NCBI GenBank assembly: GCA_041602035.1
Contig: JBFIHA010000001.1
Coordinates: 1-64,000, forward strand
Direction of reading: 5' to 3'
DNA from: JAOTVV01 sp041602035
Lineage (GTDB): Bacteria > Gemmatimonadota > Gemmatimonadetes > Gemmatimonadales > GWC2-71-9
Length of the DNA: 64,000 bases
This document shows, piece after piece, positions 17,027 to 26,126 of this stretch. Numbering within the stretch: the stretch's first letter is position 1; each line of letters opens with the position of its first letter. The position numbers and the translations under genes were made by a program. The notes under the pieces are model-generated. The model was not told where the DNA came from, ran no database searches, and saw nothing but the letters and a program-made list of their open reading frames with translations.

Positions 17027-18709
17027 TCACTTGTGCGACAGGATCACCACCCCTGTCGCACGGATCTTCTCCGCCTCCGCTGCCGGCAGGCGCCAGTCCT
17101 GGTCGAACCGGCCCTCGGCTAGCTCGACGGCAGCGCGGAACAGGAGATAGTCACCGAGCCCCATCAGGCCGAACGCGGGCACGCTGGAGCGGAACGGCGA
17201 GCGGCCCGGAGCCGACCCGTGCGAGAGCCACCACGGCAGCCCTGAACTGACGAGCACGTACCGTCCGTGCAGAGGATAGATGTAGGCGAGGCCGTAGTCC
17301 TCGGCGCCGGCATCGAGATGCATGGGGAGGCGGTCAGCGAAGCCGGCGATGACGCTGTTCGTTTCCTTCGTGCCGAACAAGACCAAGTTCGCACTCTCGA
17401 GATCGCTGGGCCGGACCTCGCGGTCGGCTACGACACGTGGGAACACCATCACTCGGCCCCAGAACGGCCCGCGATCCACCGACCACTCGGCGGCCTTTAG
17501 CGCTACCGCCCGGCGCGCTTCCACTACCTCACGTGACGCAGCGGCTTCGGTGCCGTACACGTAGATGTGCCGGCTCGCGATCACCTCGGCCATCGGGCCT
17601 TCCGCCCCGGGTCCCTTTGCCCGTGCTTCCGCCTTACCGGCGACCCACTTCCCGCCCTGGCGCTTGAATGACAGCGTTTCCGTCGCCGGAACCCGGATGG
17701 AGGCTCCGTCGATTTCGACCGTGAGCGAGCCCTGCGCCCGGAAGCGGGGATGTCCCGCGAGACGGAACGTGAAGCCGTCCAGCGCCGACGTGATCACCGC
17801 AATGCGGTTGGGGTCGGCGAACCGCGCATCGATGCTCGCCTGGGTGCCCGGCGTCAGGGCATCGAGTTGTACCCAGTACGCTGAGTTGTATTGATAGCGG
17901 TCGCTCACGAAGCGCACGCGGTCGGGGGAGGGGGTGCGCTCGAACTGCGCAAACCATTCGAATATCTGGCCGTCGGCGTACGCCGGTACCCAGCTCTCGT
18001 GTCCCACGCCGGGGTACTCGTCATACTGGACGTTGGTGCCCAGCACCTTCAGGTCCTCGACCCAGGCCCGCACGCCCTCAGGACGCACGACGGGGTCCGC
18101 CCCACCCTGGAGAATGCGTACCGGGACGTTCAGCGCGTTGGGCGCCAGCGCCTTGGTCCCTTCTGGTGGAGCAGGGCATACCGGCGCGATCGCCGCCCAC
18201 ACGTCCGGGCGCGTCAGGCCCAGCCAGAGCGTGCCGCCGCCGCCCATCGATAATCCGGTGAGGTACACACGGTTCTCGTCGATGGGAAAGCGCCGCTTCA
18301 CGTCGGCCAGCACGTCCAGGACATCTTTTTCCGCCACGCCCTGGTAGCCCATGGTGCCGCGCGCAAAGGGCGATGCCACAATGAAGTCCACGTCCTCCCA
18401 TTTTGGGAAGTAGCGGCTGGCCTCCACGTCGTTCTCGCCCTCGGCGTTGCTCTTGCCGAACACCCGCCGGAGGTTCAATCGGTGGTTCGAGCCGGCGCCA
18501 TGCAGGCTGATGACGAGCGGATACTGTCGCGACGCATCGATGTTCGGCGGCAGGTAGAGCCCGTACGGCTGCTCGGTGTCATCGACGTCGGAATGGAACG
18601 TGAGGACCTGCGGCCCAGCGTGGAGCACCTGCCCGACGGCCAGGTCGGATGTCGAGAGCATCGAGACGGCCGCAGCCGCGGCGAACATCAGTGGCTTACA
18701 TCGATTCAT
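17027..18709 (-). CDS. Secreted alpha/beta-hydrolase esterase (PHB-depolymerase/feruloyl esterase-like)
   Basis: A 560-residue protein with a signal peptide (to about residue 27, LAVGQV). The hydrolase domain covers about 40-250: oxyanion region ISLHGAGSN, nucleophile GLSMGG (Ser154), acid in GGADP (Asp205) and base in VGHESW (His237). The C-terminal 300 residues form a second, beta-rich domain not assigned. Secreted enzymes of this type release acyl groups from plant polysaccharides or cleave polyesters. ATG 18709 has GGGAGG eight bases upstream; the GTG three codons earlier would overlap that site. It reads leftward, converging on the GH3 operon. Confidence 0.78.
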   Translation of the reverse strand: MNRCKPLMFAAAAAVSMLSTSDLAVGQVLHAGPQVLTFHSDVDDTEQPYGLYLPPNIDASRQYPLVISLHGAGSNHRLNLRRVFGKSNAEGENDVEASRYFPKWEDVDFIVASPFARGTMGYQGVAEKDVLDVLADVKRRFPIDENRVYLTGLSMGGGGTLWLGLTRPDVWAAIAPVCPAPPEGTKALAPNALNVPVRILQGGADPVVRPEGVRAWVEDLKVLGTNVQYDEYPGVGHESWVPAYADGQIFEWFAQFERTPSPDRVRFVSDRYQYNSAYWVQLDALTPGTQASIDARFADPNRIAVITSALDGFTFRLAGHPRFRAQGSLTVEIDGASIRVPATETLSFKRQGGKWVAGKAEARAKGPGAEGPMAEVIASRHIYVYGTEAAASREVVEARRAVALKAAEWSVDRGPFWGRVMVFPRVVADREVRPSDLESANLVLFGTKETNSVIAGFADRLPMHLDAGAEDYGLAYIYPLHGRYVLVSSGLPWWLSHGSAPGRSPFRSSVPAFGLMGLGDYLLFRAAVELAEGRFDQDWRLPAAEAEKIRATGVVILSHK

Positions 18710-18864
18710 TGCGCACACCTCCCGGTGATACTGTAGCGTGTGTACGTACCGGGCGACAGGCTGAACGCCGCGTCCGTGCCGCGACGGCCGCGCGGTCTGT
18801 GATGGGGTGTGCCTGGTCGATTCGTGGCGCTGGCTATGCGAGGCGGAGTGGCACTCGGCCGACC

Positions 18865-19401
18865 TTAGTGGTCACCCTCCTCGATCGCAATCGGGATCTC
18901 CACGACGGTCGTCCCCCACTGAAACGCCAGGATTGCTTCCGGTCCGTCGACCGTGGGGAAGTGGAACGTGAGGGTTTCCAGGTGTTGTCCGGTGCCCGGG
19001 GCCTTTGTGAACCGGAGTACGTCGTTGCCTTCCGGGTACGGCGTATGGTAGACCCGCCAGCTCCTGCTGAGGATGACCGTCCATTCCTCGGGGTCCGGGA
19101 TCATCCAGATGGAGTACGTGCCTGCCGGGAGTGCGTGCCCGTCGACCAGCACGTCCCCGCTGAAGCGAATGGTCGTTGCCGAGTCCGCGCCAGGCGCCCA
19201 CGGCTCGCCCCACTTCACGAGAGCGCCAAACAGGTTCCGTCCCCGCGCCACCGGCCGCCAGTAGCGGATCTGGATCTCGACGTCACCCAGCCGTTGGGTC
19301 ACGCTGCCGTACTGGCTCCACTGGATCATCTGTGCGGAGGCGGACTCTGCGGATCCCACGAGGAGCCCGACGGTTAGTGCGACGAGTAGCGTTCTGTGCA
19401 T
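18865..19401 (-). CDS. DUF2911 secreted protein
   Basis: A 178-residue protein with a signal peptide ending near SASAQ. It carries the DUF2911 core: SVTQRLGDVEIQIRYWRP, GRNLFGALVKWGEPW, SATTIRFSGDVLVDG, LPAGTYSIWMIP and EWTVIL. The function of the family is unknown; it is widespread in Bacteroidota and Gemmatimonadota as a small periplasmic beta-rich protein. GTG and ATG stand next to each other at the start; the ATG at 19401 is taken. Flanked by the esterase and a small membrane protein on the same strand but with gaps of 155 and 219 bases, so co-transcription is uncertain. Confidence 0.8.
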   Translation of the reverse strand: MHRTLLVALTVGLLVGSAESASAQMIQWSQYGSVTQRLGDVEIQIRYWRPVARGRNLFGALVKWGEPWAPGADSATTIRFSGDVLVDGHALPAGTYSIWMIPDPEEWTVILSRSWRVYHTPYPEGNDVLRFTKAPGTGQHLETLTFHFPTVDGPEAILAFQWGTTVVEIPIAIEEGDH

Positions 19402-19620
19402 CACGGACTCCCCACGGATGAGTTCGGCTCGGTAACACGGCCGCGCCCACCGGGGTTCCAGTTGGGGTTATGGGGCTAACTCAGCCCATCGGCTCGGCGC
19501 CGGATAGAGCGGCGAAGTGCGTGGAGGCCAAGCAGCGGACCGAAAAAGCCCATGGAAGGATTCGTCGATCCTCCCGATCGATCCATCAAACGATGCCAGC
19601 CGCAGGCTGGCCGTACCGCT

Positions 19621-19854
19621 CTACGACTTCCTGAACTGTTTCGCTCCCTCGACCACCGCCTTGGACAGTGGAATCGCCACCAGGACGGTTGCGAGTCCGG
19701 TGGGGAGGTCGGCGAGCTCATACGTATCCAAAACGACGAAGTTGTGGAGGGTCGCCCAGCCCCAGAGGATAAACACTACTATCCAAATCACCGTTACCAC
19801 ATCCGCTTTCGCGTCGGTGTTGAACAACCCAAATCCGCGGTCCGCGTTCCCCAT
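19621..19854 (-). CDS. Small one- or two-helix membrane protein
   Basis: A 77-residue protein starting MGNADRGFGLFNTDAKADVV. One clear membrane helix (about 18-40, TVIWIVVFILWGWATLHNFVV) and a weaker one (about 50-66) are followed by a basic tail KQFRKS. The ATG at 19854 is chosen because AAGAGGTG lies six bases before it; a longer frame to 19992 has no such site. No family recognised. It may be a phage-shock-like or stress membrane peptide, but nothing in the sequence proves this. Confidence 0.6.
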   Translation of the reverse strand: MGNADRGFGLFNTDAKADVVTVIWIVVFILWGWATLHNFVVLDTYELADLPTGLATVLVAIPLSKAVVEGAKQFRKS

Positions 19855-20089
19855 GGCTGCACCTCTTGTGATCTGTGTGCGGCAGACCGCCACACCATGC
19901 CGCGCCGTCGCTGGCAGAGCACGGACGGTCTTGCGTGACTGCTCCGTTCGGCGTCCTAGCAAGAGCTCCGCCCACGCGTCGGGCGTCACCAACGCTCGTT
20001 GTTACCTCCCAACGCGATCGCTTAGCGAGATGCGCTGCGATCGCGGCCGCGCGGTGTTGCTGCTGCTTCGCTCTCCCCTAGGTCCGAGC

Positions 20090-20293
20090 CTACGCAGGCA
20101 CCAAGCGGACGAGGTACGGCGGGTCCTCCGCCGTATGCGCCCATAGCTCTACGTCGAACTGGAAGCCGTCGACCTCGACGCGGCCCATTGGAGCGATCAT
20201 CCTAACTAGCTTAGGTGGGCACTGCGGCCTCTTTCCGCACACCCAGCTGCCGTCGGGACACTGGATGCAGGTCCCAGCTTCTTGCGTGACCAT
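20090..20293 (-). CDS. Small cysteine-containing hypothetical protein
   Basis: A 67-residue frame with a good ribosome site (AAGGAG seven bases before the ATG at 20293). Four cysteines occur in the first 27 residues (CIQCPDGSWVC, then GKRPQCPP), a spacing that could hold a metal ion or two disulfides. The rest is a short beta-like sequence. It lies 60 bases downstream of the kinase gene on the same strand and may be its last partner. No homologue is recognised. Confidence 0.5.
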   Translation of the reverse strand: MVTQEAGTCIQCPDGSWVCGKRPQCPPKLVRMIAPMGRVEVDGFQFDVELWAHTAEDPPYLVRLVPA

Positions 20294-20353
20294 CGCAGGC
20301 TCCTTTCATGTTTCACGATCATGTGGGCATCTTACCGTTGCGCGCACGCACTT

Positions 20354-23300
20354 CTAATTGTCCTGACCCAGGCGGCGCGCGTCGCGCCGTGCCCGCTCGA
20401 CTAGCGGCACGGCCAGCGAGTCGGCGTGCCTCCACACCTCGCCGAACCGGGCGTAGTACGCGCGGGCGGAGTCGAGCTGGTTGCTCGCCGCGTACTGGTC
20501 CGCGCGGAGCAAGTACGAGAGACTACGCAGGCCCCACCTCGCGTCGAACGCGCTCAGGCTGAGTGGCACGCTATCGAGTCGACTGAACTGGGCCGCCGCC
20601 ATGCGGTGATCCCCGAGACGCCCCGCCACCACACCCAACAGGAAGTGCCGCTCGGCGTCGCTGAGCCCGGGGATCTCTCGCTCGCGCGCCCGAGCCAGTT
20701 GGGCCCGTGCCTGGGCCGAGTCCGTCTCGCTCAGCACCATTGCGCGCCACAGCGGCGCCTCGAACTCGAGGTCCGCATTCCACGACGCCAGCGCCGCGCG
20801 ATCCTGGCTCAGAGCCATCGCGATTCGGACCGTGGCATGCTCGCGCAGGAGCTGCCGGTCTCTCGCCGAGTACAAAGGTCCCGACCAGATCCTGATGAGG
20901 TGCTGCAACTCGCGCTCCAGCGGGGGCCCACTGATCCCCGTCGCGCCGAGCACGCGGATGCGGTCGACGACCCGATCCGCGCCGCCATAGGCGATCAGCG
21001 ACCCGCTCGAGGTGTCCGGGATGTACGTCTCAGCGATGCCGGCCATCAGGGGCAGGGCACGTGTGGGCTGCCCCGCCGCGACGTACACGTTGGCGGCGAG
21101 ACTCGGTGGCGTCCCAGCGCCGAACCGTGCGAGGGCTCTCCTCGTTACGGCGAGCGCGCTGTCAAGCTCCCCAGCGCCCACGAGCAGCGCTCCGAGCTGC
21201 ACCATATCGAGGGGGAGCGAGTCGCGGTCGAGCCCGCGAGCCTGAACGGTGTAGATCAGTGCCAGGCGTGCAAGGCTGTCGATCGTTTCCGGCCGTGCGA
21301 GCCCCAGACGCCCGCGCTGGTCGAGCACGGCCTTGGCCAGCTCGATGCGCGGCTTCGGCTCTTGCGGGGCATAGCCGGCCCAGCGCCGAAGCAGCCGGGT
21401 CCACTGCTCCATCAATCTGTCGGCGCCCGCGGCCACGTCACGCGGCGTGAGCGTATCGTATGCCGCTTTGGGCAGCCACACCAAGGAGTCCAGCGCGGCC
21501 GGGCAGAAGGCGATGAGTTGGTGGGGCGTACGCCGCTGCCATTCCACGAACGGCTCGTCCCGTGGACGCTCGAAGCCCGGGCAGCCGAGGTCACGAGCGG
21601 CGTCGGCGACGTCGCTGTAGATGTGTCCCAGGTGTCCGTAGCCAAGATCGAACCTCGGCTGGAGACGCACCGCCTCCGCGAAGGCTCGGACGGCGAGGTT
21701 GAGGTTCGCTCGCGGCGCCAACACCCCGCTCGCCGTTTGTTCGAGCCAGCGGTCGGCGTACTCCACGCTGCCGAGCATGAGCCAAGCATAGACGTCGGTC
21801 GAGTCCGCGCGAAGCAGGGTGTGATACAGACGGCGGGCCGCGACGTAGTCACCGTCTTGGAATGAGTAGAATCCCAGGATATGCAGGCTGTCTCGCGTCG
21901 GCAGGCCCGTCGAGTGACGCAGCGCCGCGGTGCTCTGCCGGGCGATCTCGGGTTGGAGATCCTCAGGGCGGCGAAGTTCCTCCGCCGACTGCCAGTACAG
22001 GGTCTGTGCGAGATGGTGGTGCGCTATGGCGAAGCCCGAATCGAGCGCAATCGCGTCTCGAAAGCTCCTCTCGGCCTCCGTCAGCCGCCAGTGCTCCAGA
22101 AACTGCACTCCGTCCATGTCGCGGAGCAGGGCATCGGGGTTGGCAGATCGCCGCCGCAACTCCTCCGGCTGAGTCGGCAGATCGCCGAGGCCGAGGACGC
22201 TGTACGCGATCCGACCCACGAGCGCTGCAGGGTCGGCGGCGGTGCCCCGCGCCTGGAGTGGCTGGCCTACGGGCTTTTCGGTGGCCGCGTCGTACAGCGT
22301 TGCCTCTGCATGTGCACTGTCGCCTTGGATGCTCATGCTCACCGCGAGCAGCGCCTGCACGCTCAGGTGCTTGGCCACGCGGATGCCATCGGCGATGCGC
22401 TCCAGTGTTGGTCCCGTGAGCCCCAGGTCGAACATGGGACCGCTCAGCGATACACCGGACACCGCTCGGATCGATTCCCAGTTGCCCAACTCACGCGAGA
22501 TCCGGCTCGCCAGGTCTGCCACGGCGGAGCGCTCCACGTCGCTTGACGAGGCCGTGTGAAACGGTACCACGACGACCGACTCCGGCCGTTCCGTGAAGCC
22601 GGGTTCGACCCCGCCCACTAGCGCGATGGCGCCGATGGTCGCGCCCGCGGCCAACAGGATCGCCGCCGCCACCCCACCTGGGTGGCGTCGCACGGACTGC
22701 CTCACGACTGTGGTGAGTGACGGCGTTGGAGCGGTAGTCCGATGCCGCCCCTGTTCCAGTGCGGCGGCGAATTCACCCGCGCTGTCGAATCGGTCCGCCG
22801 GCACCTTCGCGAGCGCCTTCTCAACTGCCTCGACCATCCCCAAGGGAATCCCCGGTCGCACCACGCTGAGCGAGGGCACCCGCTCGTGCATGTGCTTGGC
22901 CAGAATCGCTTGAAGGGTGGGTCCCTCGAATGGCGGCCCACCCCCCAACATCTCGTACACGACACAGCCAAGCGAGTAGATGTCGCTGCGGTGGTCGATC
23001 CGCCTATCGCCTGCGGCCTGTTCGGGACTCATGTACGGTGGGGTGCCGATTGCTATGCCGAAGTCGGTGAAGGTCTCCCCTCCGACCTCGGAATACGCGT
23101 GCGCGATGCCGAAATCCGCGACGACCGCGTGGTCATCAATGAACAGAACGTTCTCGGGCTTGAGGTCTCGGTGCACGACGCCGCGCTCGTGTGCGTGCTT
23201 GATCCCGTCGGCCACCTCGGTCGTGATGCGGATGATGACGTCGAGTCCCATCTGCGGCTCGCTACGGAGCCGGTCGCGCAGGCTGCCGCCCCGCGCGTAG

Positions 23301-23575
23301 GGCATGACATAGTACAGCACGCCGTTGGCGGTACCGGATTCGTAGAGCTGGAGGAGGTGGAGATGCTCGAAGTGGGAGACGAGTTGGATCTCGCGCTGGA
23401 ATCGCCCGGCACCAACCGACTCCGTCAGCTCGGGACGCAGCGCCTTGAGTGCCACCTCGCGGTCGAGACTGAGATCTCTGACAAGGAACACCTCCGACAT
23501 CCCGCCGCGCCCAATCACACGCAGGATCTCGTAACGCTCTGGCAGTGCTTCTGAGAGGTGCGCTAGTAGATCCAC
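20354..23575 (-). CDS. Membrane Ser/Thr protein kinase with large TPR-like sensor region
   Basis: A 1073-residue protein. The kinase domain (about 15-275) has all key motifs: GRGGMSEVF glycine loop (22-30), VALKAL (Lys44), HRDLKPEN (Asp137), DFG (154-156), and YMSPEQA in place of APE. A Thr/Pro linker is followed by one transmembrane helix (about 300-322) and about 750 residues of helical repeats, probably TPR-like and outside the inner membrane. This layout is common in Gemmatimonadota and Acidobacteriota. It starts with GTG. It would phosphorylate cytoplasmic proteins in response to an external signal; targets unknown. It is the only obvious regulator in the window. Confidence 0.88.
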   Translation of the reverse strand: MDLLAHLSEALPERYEILRVIGRGGMSEVFLVRDLSLDREVALKALRPELTESVGAGRFQREIQLVSHFEHLHLLQLYESGTANGVLYYVMPYARGGSLRDRLRSEPQMGLDVIIRITTEVADGIKHAHERGVVHRDLKPENVLFIDDHAVVADFGIAHAYSEVGGETFTDFGIAIGTPPYMSPEQAAGDRRIDHRSDIYSLGCVVYEMLGGGPPFEGPTLQAILAKHMHERVPSLSVVRPGIPLGMVEAVEKALAKVPADRFDSAGEFAAALEQGRHRTTAPTPSLTTVVRQSVRRHPGGVAAAILLAAGATIGAIALVGGVEPGFTERPESVVVVPFHTASSSDVERSAVADLASRISRELGNWESIRAVSGVSLSGPMFDLGLTGPTLERIADGIRVAKHLSVQALLAVSMSIQGDSAHAEATLYDAATEKPVGQPLQARGTAADPAALVGRIAYSVLGLGDLPTQPEELRRRSANPDALLRDMDGVQFLEHWRLTEAERSFRDAIALDSGFAIAHHHLAQTLYWQSAEELRRPEDLQPEIARQSTAALRHSTGLPTRDSLHILGFYSFQDGDYVAARRLYHTLLRADSTDVYAWLMLGSVEYADRWLEQTASGVLAPRANLNLAVRAFAEAVRLQPRFDLGYGHLGHIYSDVADAARDLGCPGFERPRDEPFVEWQRRTPHQLIAFCPAALDSLVWLPKAAYDTLTPRDVAAGADRLMEQWTRLLRRWAGYAPQEPKPRIELAKAVLDQRGRLGLARPETIDSLARLALIYTVQARGLDRDSLPLDMVQLGALLVGAGELDSALAVTRRALARFGAGTPPSLAANVYVAAGQPTRALPLMAGIAETYIPDTSSGSLIAYGGADRVVDRIRVLGATGISGPPLERELQHLIRIWSGPLYSARDRQLLREHATVRIAMALSQDRAALASWNADLEFEAPLWRAMVLSETDSAQARAQLARAREREIPGLSDAERHFLLGVVAGRLGDHRMAAAQFSRLDSVPLSLSAFDARWGLRSLSYLLRADQYAASNQLDSARAYYARFGEVWRHADSLAVPLVERARRDARRLGQDN

Positions 23576-23947
23576 GGCCCCCCCGGGGATGTAAAGCGCT
23601 TTCTACAGTACGGTTGGGATTCCGACGCCGCTAGGGACCAGGCATACTAGTCTGGATCAGAAACATCGTATCTGTTTCCGGGAGCGCTATTTAGCCCTAT
23701 TCCGAGGGCTCGACTGTCCGCTTCAACAGTGGCCCGGAGGCCCTCGCGCGGCGCGGGCTGTCCCATTATGCAGCGTTGGAGATCACCCCGCTGGCGGCTG
23801 ATACGACTAGCCCCGCAATCGCTGGACTTTCGCCTGGGACCGGCCGCTCTTGCGTTGCGCTTCGGAATCACGACCGGGCAAAACGTGTTTGAGATCGTGC
23901 CGATCACATCGTATCGTAGCGGAGCACGTCTGCATGGAGAGACCGCG
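23576..23947. other. Divergent intergenic region (372 bases)
   Basis: Lies between the leftward kinase and the rightward membrane protein and should hold both promoters. The only structure seen is a short inverted repeat GAAACA-7-TGTTTC at 23660-23678, in a locally AT-richer stretch, which could be an operator or chance. No convincing promoter hexamer pair or further gene was found. Confidence 0.4.
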
Positions 23948-24463
23948 GTGCACGAACCCCCGCATTGGCCTGCGGTGATCGGCATGCTCGGTATCGTCGT
24001 CGGCGCCATCCTCCTGCTCGATACCGTGGACGACCTGTTTACACTGCAGTGGACGGCGGAGGATTGGCGCGGGATCTTCGCGCCGCAGGTGGCTGACATG
24101 ATTGCGCGGTCCATGCCATCGTCCGCATGGCGCGTGGTTTCGGCCGCTGTCGAGATCGGCCTCGCGGCTCTCCTCATCATCGGTTCGCTGGGCCTCCGGC
24201 GCCGCGCCCGCCACGGGGTGTCGCTGTGCCGGCTCTGGGCCTGGCTCGCGCTTGTGTGGCTGGCAGTCGTCTTCGGGCGGGGTGCCTTGTGGCTCTGGCG
24301 TCACGCCGACGAGCTGCCGGCGCTCGGGGGCGTCACGTGGCAGGCGTACGTGCCGCTCGCCGTGGTCATGGCGGTGGCGCTCCTCGCTGCCTTCCCCCTA
24401 TTCCTCCTCGTTTGGCTGTCGCGACCGGCGGTGCGCGCCGATTACCGGACTTGGTCTAGGTAA
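23948..24463 (+). CDS. Small multi-helix membrane protein
   Basis: A 171-residue protein with four predicted membrane helices: about 8-26 (VIGMLGIVVGAILLL), 62-80 (VSAAVEIGLAALLIIG), 92-110 (LWAWLALVWLAVVFGRG) and 135-158 (PLAVVMAVALLAAFPLFLL). The GTG at 23948 is preferred because GGAGAGA precedes it with about 6-base spacing and the protein then begins just before the first helix; the frame remains open upstream to 23729. No family recognised. It diverges from the kinase gene. Confidence 0.55.
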   Translation: MHEPPHWPAVIGMLGIVVGAILLLDTVDDLFTLQWTAEDWRGIFAPQVADMIARSMPSSAWRVVSAAVEIGLAALLIIGSLGLRRRARHGVSLCRLWAWLALVWLAVVFGRGALWLWRHADELPALGGVTWQAYVPLAVVMAVALLAAFPLFLLVWLSRPAVRADYRTWSR

Positions 24464-24599
24464 GGTCGATTTCGCGGCGTGCGGTGGACGTCACTTCGCA
24501 ACCACTCGATGATACGTGCTCGGGCAGCCGTCCCGACCTCTTGACGGGCCCTTGACGCCTCTTCCCAAGGCTACGCGCAGCCCACGGTAGGAGGATACC

Positions 24600-25007
24600 A
24601 TGCGGGCGTTCTCCCGACGCCGACGGTCGCTGTCAGTTGTCCTCATGGCTGCACTTGTGTCGGCCTGCACGAGCTGGCATGTCGAGAAGCTGAGTCCTGA
24701 AGAGGCGATTGCGAAGTGGAAGCCGAAGGAGGTTCGACTTGTCACGATAGCGGCCGCCGACGGCAGCGAGACACAAACACGATACCGACTCCTTGATCCG
24801 TGGGCGACCCCGGACAGCATCGGCGGCACACGCTGTGAGATCGGCCGGGATGAGTGTGTCGCCGACTACCGCACGGCGGTCGGCTCGGTGTCCCAACTCG
24901 AGGTCAACCGCGCGGGCACACGCGACTACGTTTGGGTCGCTGCCATTCTCCTAACAGTTACGGCCTTCATTGCGACGGTGGATTTCGACCTCGGGTTCGA
25001 GCAGTGA
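24600..25007 (+). CDS. Small lipoprotein with C-terminal membrane segment
   Basis: A 135-residue protein with basic N-terminus MRAFSRRRR and lipobox LVSAC (Cys23). The middle (KPKEVRLVTIAAADGSETQTRYRLLDP) reads as short beta strands, and a hydrophobic segment near the end (VWVAAILLTVTAFIATV) could be a second membrane contact. GGAGG lies seven bases before the ATG. Similar small lipoproteins accompany stress-response membrane proteins, but no function can be assigned. Confidence 0.7.
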   Translation: MRAFSRRRRSLSVVLMAALVSACTSWHVEKLSPEEAIAKWKPKEVRLVTIAAADGSETQTRYRLLDPWATPDSIGGTRCEIGRDECVADYRTAVGSVSQLEVNRAGTRDYVWVAAILLTVTAFIATVDFDLGFEQ

Positions 25008-25079
25008 CCGACTCGAGATGGCGCGATGCGCCTAGGTACTGTCGTTGTGCCACGGTGTCGGCGAAGCGACGCGCCTTGC

Positions 25080-25694
25080 TCAGGAACCGGAGGGCAGCTC
25101 GCCGCTCCCTTCCGCGAACTTCTCCGGGTACTTCGCCATCTCCTTGGTGAACAGCGCGCGGAGCTGCGCCACTTCTACCGCTTCGTCCGGTCCAGGAGTG
25201 ACGGGCCTCTCGATGCTCAGGACCCGCCTCCGGTAGTCCAGCGCCACAGGAACGATCGGTACGCCAGCCCCGAGCGCGATGCGATAGAACCCGGTCTTCC
25301 ACCGTTCCACGCGCCGACGGGTCCCCTCGGGTGAGAGGCCCAGCACCCATTGCGACCGGGTGCGGAAGTGTTCGATGGCCACGCCCACCGTACCGTGCGC
25401 GGCGGATCGATCGATCGGCTCGCCGCCTAGCCAGCGGAGCACGGGAGCTACCGGGAAACGGAAGATGGTATGCTTGCCCAGCCAGCTGGCGCGCACGTCC
25501 GTGGCGAACATCCCCAGGATGCCGAGCGCGAAGTCCCAGTTCGACGTGTGGGGCGCGACGATCACGACGAACTTGGGACAGGGGGGTAGCTCGCCCGCAA
25601 TGCGCCAGCCGGCCAGGCGGAGCAGCAGCCGAGCCACGGCGCGCGACAGGGGCGCTCGGCGACGCGGATACGCGGATGAGGAGGGATCGGTCAT
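25080..25694 (-). CDS. PlsC-like 1-acylglycerol-3-phosphate acyltransferase
   Basis: A 204-residue acyltransferase. The catalytic HX4D motif is HTSNWD (His49-Asp54) and the substrate motif is PEGTRRR (Glu123-Gly124-Thr125-Arg126). PlsC-type enzymes acylate lysophosphatidate at the inner membrane; short members with HTSNWD also acylate other lipids. The ATG at 25694 is preferred: the longer frame from 25763 adds a proline- and arginine-rich stretch and lacks a well-spaced ribosome site. It converges with the lipoprotein gene and is unrelated to the sugar loci. Confidence 0.8.
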   Translation of the reverse strand: MTDPSSSAYPRRRAPLSRAVARLLLRLAGWRIAGELPPCPKFVVIVAPHTSNWDFALGILGMFATDVRASWLGKHTIFRFPVAPVLRWLGGEPIDRSAAHGTVGVAIEHFRTRSQWVLGLSPEGTRRRVERWKTGFYRIALGAGVPIVPVALDYRRRVLSIERPVTPGPDEAVEVAQLRALFTKEMAKYPEKFAEGSGELPSGS

Positions 25695-26126
25695 AGGCGC
25701 TTTCCGTCGGTAGGGCGGTACTATGACGTCGGTCTCCGGAAGCACGACCTGCCGAGGTGCCATCCCTACCGATCTATCGACCTATCCTACCGACCGACAC
25801 CCGACCCAACCATCCCCTGACGCAAGCCGCCCAACCGCCCAACCGCCTACGCGCCCATTCCACGTCGCATTGTGAAACGACGTGACTAACGTAACCCGTT
25901 GCCCGACAACCACTTGGAATCCTACTGCCCAACCGACTAACCGCCTCACCGCCTAGTTGCGCCTCCGTCAGTACCCGACTAGCATTCAGGTCTGAATCAG
26001 GTCAATAGTTAACTCAACTTCACGCCGGGCAGGACGTTTCCTTGAAGGTCCCTTCCTTATATAGGAACTCTCCCAATCCCACCGGACCATGCCGGAAAGA
26101 ACGCTCTTTCATGCTGTGGAGGCAGA
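25695..26126. other. Intergenic region with degenerate repeats and susC upstream sequence (432 bases)
   Basis: No supported gene. The left two thirds is low-complexity (see the repeat entry). The right third, 25981-26110, is noticeably AT-richer and includes TTATATAGG at 26057-26065, a plausible -10 type element, but no good -35 was found. A GGAGG ribosome site stands just before the susC start. Confidence 0.5.
25706..25955. repeat. Degenerate GCCCAACCG-type short repeats with inverted copies
   Basis: Loosely repeated units of about eight bases (CCGCCCAACCGCCCAACCG at 25827-25845; GCCCAACCGACTAACCG at 25927-25943; CCTCACCGCC after it). GTCGGTAGG at 25706-25714 is exactly inverted as CCTACCGAC at 25786-25794. 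A short hairpin ACGTCG-10-CGACGT follows at about 25863-25884. The complementary strand is rich in GG/GGG tracts. It lies between the acyltransferase and susC start regions. Confidence 0.55.

Noticed and set aside
23660..23678. Inverted repeat GAAACA-7-TGTTTC as a firm operator
   Set aside because: Six-base arms are too short to exclude chance, and no regulator gene is adjacent apart from the kinase.
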